A DNA stretch of 64,000 nt from Actinacidiphila cocklensis (lineage in GTDB: Bacteria > Actinomycetota > Actinomycetes > Streptomycetales > Streptomycetaceae). Position numbers and translations under genes: made by a program. The DNA lies in the NCBI RefSeq assembly GCF_907177275.1, contig NZ_CAJSLV010000070.1, positions 170,548 to 234,547 on the forward strand, given 5' to 3'. The notes under the pieces were generated by a model. It did no database searches, was not told the DNA's origin, and saw only the letters and a list, made by a program, of their open reading frames with translations. Positions 58,575-64,000 of the stretch are shown in pieces (the first letter of the stretch is position 1; each line of letters begins with the position of its first letter).

Positions 58575-58638
58575 CACTGCCGCCGGCCGGTGAGCCGCCG
58601 GCGGCTCCGACAGAAACCGGCAGGAACGAGGTCTGTAC

Positions 58639-60624
58639 ATGTCGATGCTGGAGAACATCAAGGGACCGCGCGACCTGAAGGCGCTGCCCGACGGCCGGCT
58701 GGACGAACTGGCCGCCGACATCCGCCACTTCCTCGTCCAGGCGGTGGCCAGAACCGGCGGTCATCTGGGACCCAACCTGGGCGTGGTCGAGCTGACCATC
58801 GCCCTGCACCGGGTCTTCGACTCGCCCGCCGACCGCATCCTGTGGGACACCGGCCACCAGAGCTACGTGCACAAGCTCCTCACCGGACGCCAGGACTTCT
58901 CCAAGCTCCGCAGCAAGGGCGGCCTGTCCGGCTACCCCTCGCGCGCCGAGTCCGAGCACGACGTCATCGAGAACAGCCACGCCTCGACCGTGCTCGGCTG
59001 GGCCGACGGCCTGGCCAAGGCCAACGAGATCCAGGGCCGCGACGACCACGTCGTCGCCGTCATCGGCGACGGGGCACTTACCGGCGGCATGGCCTGGGAG
59101 GCGCTGAACAACATCGCCGCCGCCCGCGACCGGCCGCTGATCATCGTCGTCAACGACAACGAGCGCTCCTACGCGCCCACCATCGGCGGCCTCGCCAACC
59201 ACCTGGCGACCCTGCGCACCACCGACGGCTACGAGCGCTTCCTGTCCTGGGGCAAGCAGAGGCTGCAGCAGACCCCGGTGATCGGCCAGCCGCTCTACGA
59301 GTCGCTGCACGGCGCCAAGAAGGGCTTCAAGGACGCCTTCGCGCCGCAGGGCATGTTCGAGGACCTGGGCCTGAAGTACCTCGGCCCGATCGACGGCCAC
59401 GACATCGCCGCCGTGGAGTCCGCGCTGCGCCGCGCCCGCCGCTTCCACGGCCCCGTGCTGGTGCACTGCCTGACCGAGAAGGGCCGCGGCTACCCGGCCG
59501 CCGAGCAGGACGAGGCCGACCGCTTCCACACCGTCGGAGCGATGGACCCGGCCACCTGCCTCCCGCTCGCCCCCGCCGGCGGCCCGTCCTGGACCTCGGT
59601 CTTCGGCGAGGAGATGGTCGCGATCGGCGCCGAGCGGCCCGACGTGGTCGCCATCACCGCCGCCATGCTCCAGCCCGTCGGGCTCGAAGCCTTCGCCCGC
59701 GCGTACCCGCAGCGGGTCTTCGACGTCGGCATCGCCGAGCAGCACGCCGCCACCTCCGCCGCGGGCCTGGCCACCGGCGGCCTCCACCCGGTCGTCGCGG
59801 TCTACGCGACCTTCCTCAACCGGGCCTTCGACCAGGTGCTGATGGACGTGGCCCTGCACAGGTGCGGTGTCACCTTCGTGCTGGACCGGGCCGGGGTCAC
59901 CGGCGTCGACGGCGCCTCGCACAACGGCATGTGGGACATGTCGATCCTCCAGGTCGTCCCCGGGCTGCGGATCGCGGCCCCGCGCGACGCCGACCAGCTG
60001 CGCGCCCAGCTGCGCGAGGCCGTCGCCGTCGAGGACGCCCCCACCGTGATCCGCTTCCCCAAGGAGACCGCGGGCGAACCGCTGCCCGCGATCGGCCGGG
60101 CCGGCGGCATGGACGTCCTGCACCGCCCGGACGCCGGCCACGGCGACGACGTCCTGCTGGTCGCCGTCGGCGCGCTCGGCGGCTGCGGCCGCCAGGCGGC
60201 CGAGCTGCTCGCAGGGCGCAGGATCGGCGTGACCGTCGTCGACCCGCGCTGGGTCAAGCCGGTCGACCCCGCGCTGCCCGAACTCGCCGCCAGGCACCGC
60301 ATGGTGGCTGTGGTCGAGGACAACGGCCGGGCCGGCGGCGTCGGTTCCGCCGTCGCCCAGGCACTGCGCGACGCCGGCGTGGACGTCCCCGTACGGGACT
60401 TCGGCATCCCGCAGCAGTTCCTCGCCCACGCCAAGCGCGGCGAACTGCTCGCCGACCTCGGGCTGACACCCGCCGAGATCGCCGGCGGCATCGGCGCGGC
60501 CCTGCTGCGCGTCAACGCCCGTACCGCAGGACCGGCCGCCGACCCCGCGGACACCCCGTTGATCCCGGCGCCGCATACTGCCGAGAGCGGCACCACACGG
60601 ACGCAAGGAGCAGCTGAGCGATGA
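58639..60624 (+). CDS. dxs: 1-deoxy-D-xylulose-5-phosphate synthase
   Basis: A 661-residue thiamine-diphosphate enzyme that condenses pyruvate and glyceraldehyde 3-phosphate, the first MEP-pathway step. The TPP motif is GDGALTGGMAWEALNN with NDNERSYAP (GDG...N form). The catalytic His/Glu residues lie in HLGPNLGVVELTIALH and VGIAEQHAAT. It is probably a second dxs dedicated to hopanoid supply, besides a housekeeping copy elsewhere. The last ~40 residues after RVNA are outside the family domain. It overlaps hpnO by 4 bp (ATGA). Confidence 0.95.
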   Translation: MSMLENIKGPRDLKALPDGRLDELAADIRHFLVQAVARTGGHLGPNLGVVELTIALHRVFDSPADRILWDTGHQSYVHKLLTGRQDFSKLRSKGGLSGYPSRAESEHDVIENSHASTVLGWADGLAKANEIQGRDDHVVAVIGDGALTGGMAWEALNNIAAARDRPLIIVVNDNERSYAPTIGGLANHLATLRTTDGYERFLSWGKQRLQQTPVIGQPLYESLHGAKKGFKDAFAPQGMFEDLGLKYLGPIDGHDIAAVESALRRARRFHGPVLVHCLTEKGRGYPAAEQDEADRFHTVGAMDPATCLPLAPAGGPSWTSVFGEEMVAIGAERPDVVAITAAMLQPVGLEAFARAYPQRVFDVGIAEQHAATSAAGLATGGLHPVVAVYATFLNRAFDQVLMDVALHRCGVTFVLDRAGVTGVDGASHNGMWDMSILQVVPGLRIAAPRDADQLRAQLREAVAVEDAPTVIRFPKETAGEPLPAIGRAGGMDVLHRPDAGHGDDVLLVAVGALGGCGRQAAELLAGRRIGVTVVDPRWVKPVDPALPELAARHRMVAVVEDNGRAGGVGSAVAQALRDAGVDVPVRDFGIPQQFLAHAKRGELLADLGLTPAEIAGGIGAALLRVNARTAGPAADPADTPLIPAPHTAESGTTRTQGAAER

Positions 60625-62108
60625 CATCGTCAGAACCGACCGGTCAGCAGCCGATCGGTACGGAGTCCGCCGCCGCGGAGCCGGCGGCGGACGCACCCGT
60701 GGCCCAGGGCCGGCCCGACGGGCAGCCCAAGGGCTTCGACCTGGCGACGCTGCTCGCCGAGCGCGGCGGCGAACGCTACGACCTGCACAGCAGGTACCTC
60801 AACCACCAACTGCCGCGCATGCTGCACACCATCGGCTTCGACAAGGTCTACGAGCGGGCCGAGGGCGCCCATTTCTGGGATGCCGAGGGCAACGACTACC
60901 TCGACATGCTGGCCGGCTTCGGCGTGATGGGCCTTGGCCGGCACCACCCGGTGGTCCGCAAGGCGCTGCACGACGTCCTGGACGCGGGCCTGCCCGACCT
61001 CACCCGCTTCGACTGCCAGCCGCTGCCCGGCCTGCTCGCCGAGAAGCTGCTCGGCCACGCCCCGCACCTGGACCGGGTGTTCTTCGGCAACAGCGGCACC
61101 GAGGCCGTCGAGACGGCGCTGAAGTTCGCCCGCTACGCCACCGGCCGGCCGCGCGTCCTGTACTGCAAGCACTCCTTCCACGGCCTGACCACCGGCTCGC
61201 TCTCGGTCAACGGCGAGGCCGGCTTCCAGGAGGGCTTCGCCCCGCTGCTGCCGGACACCGCGATCGAGATCGGCGACCTGGACGCGCTCGCCAGGGAGTT
61301 GAAGCGCGGCGACGTCGCCGCGATGATCATCGAGCCGATCCAGGGCCACGGCGTCTACATCCCGCCGCCCGGCTACCTGCGGGCCGCACAGGAGCTGTTG
61401 CACAAGCACAAGGCGCTGCTGATCTGCGACGAGGTGCAGACCGGCATCGGCCGCACCGGCGCCTTCTGGGCCTACCAGCACGAGGAAGGCGTCGAACCCG
61501 ACCTGGTGACGGTCGCCAAGACGCTTTCGGGCGGCTACGTCCCGGTGGGCGCCACCCTCGGCCGGGACTGGATCTTCAAGAAGGTCTACTCCTCCATGGA
61601 CCGGGTGCTGGTGCACTCGGCGAGCTTCGGCTCCAACGCCCAGGCGATGGCCGCGGGCCTGGCCACCCTCGCCGTCGTCGAGGACGAGCAACTGGTGGAG
61701 AACTCCCGGGTGATGGGCGACCTGCTGCGCACCCGGCTGGCCGCGCTCACCGACCGCTACGAACTGCTCAAGGACGTACGCGGCCGCGGCCTGATGATCG
61801 GCATCGAGTTCGGCCGCCCCAAGTCGCTCGGCCTGCGCAGCCGCTGGACGATGCTGCAGGCCGCACGCAAGGGCCTGTTCGCCCAGATGGTCGTGGTGCC
61901 GCTGCTCCAGCGGCACCACATCCTCACCCAGGTCTCCGGCGACCACGTGGAGATCATCAAGCTGATCCCGCCGCTGGTCGTCGACGAGGCCGACGTCGAC
62001 CGCTTCGTGACCTCCTTCACCGAGGTGATGGACGACGCGCACGGCGGCGGCGGTCTGATGTGGGACTTCGGCAAGACCCTGGTCAAGCAGGCGGTCGCCA
62101 ACCGCTGA
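60621..62108 (+). CDS. hpnO: Hopanoid aminotransferase HpnO
   Basis: A 495-residue class III PLP aminotransferase. Pyridoxal-phosphate residues include the Lys in TVAKTLSGGYVPVG, the Asp in ALLICDEVQTGIGRTG, and FFGNSGTEAVETALK. In this cluster it converts the ribosyl-hopane-derived aldehyde to aminobacteriohopanetriol. ATG start 60621 overlaps dxs. The first 35 residues are a Glu/Ala/Pro-rich extension. A terminator follows 8 bp after the stop. Confidence 0.92.
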   Translation: MTSSEPTGQQPIGTESAAAEPAADAPVAQGRPDGQPKGFDLATLLAERGGERYDLHSRYLNHQLPRMLHTIGFDKVYERAEGAHFWDAEGNDYLDMLAGFGVMGLGRHHPVVRKALHDVLDAGLPDLTRFDCQPLPGLLAEKLLGHAPHLDRVFFGNSGTEAVETALKFARYATGRPRVLYCKHSFHGLTTGSLSVNGEAGFQEGFAPLLPDTAIEIGDLDALARELKRGDVAAMIIEPIQGHGVYIPPPGYLRAAQELLHKHKALLICDEVQTGIGRTGAFWAYQHEEGVEPDLVTVAKTLSGGYVPVGATLGRDWIFKKVYSSMDRVLVHSASFGSNAQAMAAGLATLAVVEDEQLVENSRVMGDLLRTRLAALTDRYELLKDVRGRGLMIGIEFGRPKSLGLRSRWTMLQAARKGLFAQMVVVPLLQRHHILTQVSGDHVEIIKLIPPLVVDEADVDRFVTSFTEVMDDAHGGGGLMWDFGKTLVKQAVANR

Positions 62109-62116
62109 CCTGCGCG

Positions 62117-62145
62117 GGCGCGGCCCCCCGTAGCGGGGCCGCGCC
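62117..62145 (+). terminator. Intrinsic terminator after hpnO
   Basis: Perfect 11-bp stem GGCGCGGCCCC/GGGGCCGCGCC with a 7-nt loop, between the convergent hpnO and phosphatase genes. Confidence 0.85.
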
Positions 62146-62160
62146 GGCCGGCGGGGCCGG

Positions 62161-62997
62161 TCAGCCGGGCGTCAGCAGGTGCTCGCGCAGCCCGGCCCGG
62201 CGCTCGGGGGTCAGGCCCAGGCCCTCGGCGAGATACCGGTCGACCGAGCCCCAGTGCTCCTCGATGGTGTCGAAGGCCGCCCGCAGGTACTCCACCCGGG
62301 CCTCGAACAGCGGGTTGAGCAGCTCCCGCACCTGCGGGTCGATCGCGGTGCCCGTACTGCCGTCGCCGCGCACCACCTTGTAGCGGCGGTGCTTGGCGTT
62401 GCTCTCCAGGTAGTCCGCCTCGATCGCGGACCGCTCCACGCCCAGCGCCAGCAGGATGATCGCGATCGACGTCCCCGCCCGGTCCTTGCCGGCCGCGCAG
62501 TGCAGCAGCGCGGGGACGGCCGGTCCACCGGGCTCGGTGAGCAGGTCCAGCATCCTGGCGTGCTCCTTCGTGCGCTCCAGGATGAGCTTGCGGTACGCGG
62601 CGATCATCCGCTCCGCTCCGCGGCCCTCGCCCAGCACCGCCTGCAGCGACGGCACGTCGCCGTCCCGTACCGTGTCCCAGAAGTCGGCGCTGTCGGCCGG
62701 GTCGTTGAGCGGCATGTTCAGGTTGCGGGTGCCCGGGAGAGCGGTGTCCGGGCCTTCCAGGGCGATGTCGTCGGGGTTGCGGAAGTCGAAGACGGTGTTC
62801 AGGCCGAGCCCTTCGAGGAACGCGGCGTCCTTCTCGGTGGCGTGTGCGAGGTGGCCGCTGCGGAACAGCACGCCGTGCCTGACCCGGCGGCCGTCGGTGG
62901 TGGGCAGGCCCCCGACGTCACGGAAATTGCGTACGCCGGTCAGCTCGGGCTCTGCCTCTGGACCGGTCGGGGTCGACTGCCGCACTTCCTGCGTCAC
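62161..62997 (-). CDS. Protein-tyrosine/serine phosphatase
   Basis: A 278-residue MptpB-type phosphatase. The catalytic P-loop is LLHCAAGKDRAGTS (Cys-x5-Arg form), the N-terminal segment GVRNFRDVGGLPTTDGRRVR is typical, and DFRNPDDI supplies the acidic loop. Such enzymes dephosphorylate proteins or phosphoinositides. It is convergent with the hopanoid operon and shows no functional link to it. Confidence 0.92.
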   Translation of the reverse strand: MTQEVRQSTPTGPEAEPELTGVRNFRDVGGLPTTDGRRVRHGVLFRSGHLAHATEKDAAFLEGLGLNTVFDFRNPDDIALEGPDTALPGTRNLNMPLNDPADSADFWDTVRDGDVPSLQAVLGEGRGAERMIAAYRKLILERTKEHARMLDLLTEPGGPAVPALLHCAAGKDRAGTSIAIILLALGVERSAIEADYLESNAKHRRYKVVRGDGSTGTAIDPQVRELLNPLFEARVEYLRAAFDTIEEHWGSVDRYLAEGLGLTPERRAGLREHLLTPG

Positions 62998-63178
62998 CGG
63001 CGCTCCTCCAATGCTCGCTCACGCTCATGCTGGGGCACACCCGACCATACGGCAGCCGGGGTCACGGCGTACCGACCGGTATGTGTTCGTTGGACCACTG
63101 CCGGAGGTGCAACCATTGCCCCCCTGGCGGGGCGGGGCCGATGATGTCCGGACCTGATCGGGACAGGGGGGCGTCGTG

Positions 63179-64000
63179 ATGATCGAAACCGGCGGGTCCG
63201 GCCGGCTCTGGCTGCTCTCCGGGCCGGGCAGCAGCTACGCCCTGCACCTCACGGAACGCGATGAGCTGCTGCATCTGCACTGGGGGCGCCGGATAGCGCT
63301 CCGCGACGCCGAGGCGCTGGCCGCCGACCCGCTGCCCGCGGAGCGGCCCTTCGAGTCCGTCCTGGACGGCCATGAGGAGTACCCGGTCGAGGGCGGCCCG
63401 CGCTTCGTCCGCCCCGCCCTGTCGGTGCGCTCCCGCCAGGTGCGCGGCACCGAGTGGTGCTTCGAGGAGTACGAGACCGCCGCCGACCCGGCCGCCGGCC
63501 ACGAGCTGCGGCTGCACTTCCACGACTCGCTGCACCACCTCGACCTCACCCTGCACTACCGGATGCGCCCCGGCTGCGACGTCGTCGAGCGCTGGACGAC
63601 CGCCACCCACGTACCCAACGGCCACCGCGACCCGCTGGAGCTGCTGCGGGCCGACGCGGCCACCTGGACGCTGCCGCACCGCGACGGCTGGCGGATGTCC
63701 CAGCTGCACGGCCGCTGGGGCGCGGAGAGCCGCCTCGTCCACGGCCCGCTGACCCCCGGTGAACGGCTGATCGGCAGCCGCCGCGGCCACACCGGGCACC
63801 AGCACCTGCCGTGGTTCGCGCTGGACGCGGGCGACGCGGGGGAGGAGCACGGCGAGGTGTGGACCGGGGCGCTCGCATGGTCGGGCTCCTGGCGGATCGC
63901 GGTCGCCGCGCTGCCCGACGGCCGGGTCCAGGCCACCGGCGGCGCCGGCCACGACGACGCCGGGCTGGTACGGCTCGACCCCGGCGACTCCTACACCAGC
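63179..64000 (+). CDS. GH36-type alpha-galactosidase, 3' end beyond window
   Basis: The 274 N-terminal residues of a long open frame still open at the window edge. They match the beta-sandwich N-terminal domain of family 36 alpha-galactosidases: YALHLTERDELLHLHWG, then YRMRPGCDVVERWT, and ESRLVHGPLTPGER with RRGHTGHQHLPWFAL. The catalytic Asp residues lie further downstream. ACAGGGGGG precedes a GTG (63176) and ATG (63179); the ATG has better spacing. It would hydrolyse alpha-galactosides; the enzyme is probably intracellular, since no signal peptide is seen. Confidence 0.85.
   Translation, partial: MIETGGSGRLWLLSGPGSSYALHLTERDELLHLHWGRRIALRDAEALAADPLPAERPFESVLDGHEEYPVEGGPRFVRPALSVRSRQVRGTEWCFEEYETAADPAAGHELRLHFHDSLHHLDLTLHYRMRPGCDVVERWTTATHVPNGHRDPLELLRADAATWTLPHRDGWRMSQLHGRWGAESRLVHGPLTPGERLIGSRRGHTGHQHLPWFALDAGDAGEEHGEVWTGALAWSGSWRIAVAALPDGRVQATGGAGHDDAGLVRLDPGDSYTS

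Noticed and set aside
58515..58638. A remnant of ispG between hpnH and dxs
   Set aside because: The gap is too short and is occupied by a terminator hairpin. No IspG-like codons were recognised in any frame.
1..64000. CRISPR arrays, insertion sequences, prophage or replication origin
   Set aside because: I saw no spaced short repeats, transposase, integrase, phage structural gene or DnaA-box cluster in either strand.

Overview
The window is high-GC actinobacterial DNA and looks like a streptomycete chromosome (Streptomyces or a close relative). Supporting signs are a hopanoid cluster in typical streptomycete order, a family of intergenic repeats with the core GGGGCGCGGGGAACTGCGCG, many GTG starts, ATGA/GTGA gene overlaps, and rare TTA codons confined to accessory genes. 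I see no transposase, integrase, CRISPR array or rRNA. Two tRNA genes are present: tRNA-Leu(GAG) and initiator tRNA-Met(CAU).

Layout. 1-3473: an SDR oxidoreductase (cut by the window edge) with its TetR regulator, a Clp-N/HTH protein with two perfect palindromes at its start, a methyltransferase and an aldo/keto reductase. 3694-11055: a tight three-gene operon encoding a SLATT-type two-TM protein, a 1513-aa protein with two FtsK/EccC-like domains and a C-terminal STAND-like ATPase, and an ATPase-calcineurin phosphoesterase fusion. This is my best candidate for an undescribed conflict or defence system. 11082-15906: acyl-CoA synthetase, LysR regulator, small membrane protein, FdhD and chorismate mutase. 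15976-20447: tRNA-Leu with a strong terminator, then a polymorphic-toxin locus (two WXG100-like proteins, an RNase A-like toxin, an immunity-like protein, an orphan toxin domain that has lost active-site residues, and a duplicated CdiI-type immunity protein).

20431-31154: a Cys/His-rich small protein, psuK-psuG for pseudouridine catabolism, a YceI protein, tRNA-fMet, a small membrane protein, and a six-gene acyl-CoA carboxylase/dehydrogenase operon ending in its TetR regulator. 31155-31647 is a repeat-rich spacer. 31648-42311: acyl-ACP desaturase, ABC-F ATPase, lipoprotein, secreted sedolisin facing a TrmB-like regulator, EamA-like transporter, enoyl-CoA hydratase, anti-sigma-type kinase, IPP isomerase and a CDF metal exporter.

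42728-49958: a surface-polymer cluster with two CDP-alcohol phosphatidyltransferases, a nucleotidyltransferase, a glycerol-1-phosphate-dehydrogenase-like enzyme, a family 2 glycosyltransferase and a TagGH/Wzm-Wzt-type ABC exporter. 50282-62108: hopanoid biosynthesis (hpnC, hpnD, hpnE, prenyl diphosphate synthase, shc, hpnG, hpnH, then dxs and hpnO after a terminator). The IPP isomerase at 40694-41308, dxs and the prenyl synthase feed isoprenoid precursor to squalene. HpnC/D/E make squalene, Shc cyclises it, and HpnH/G/O build the extended side chain. The usual ispG copy is missing between hpnH and dxs. The window ends with a protein-tyrosine phosphatase and the start of an alpha-galactosidase.
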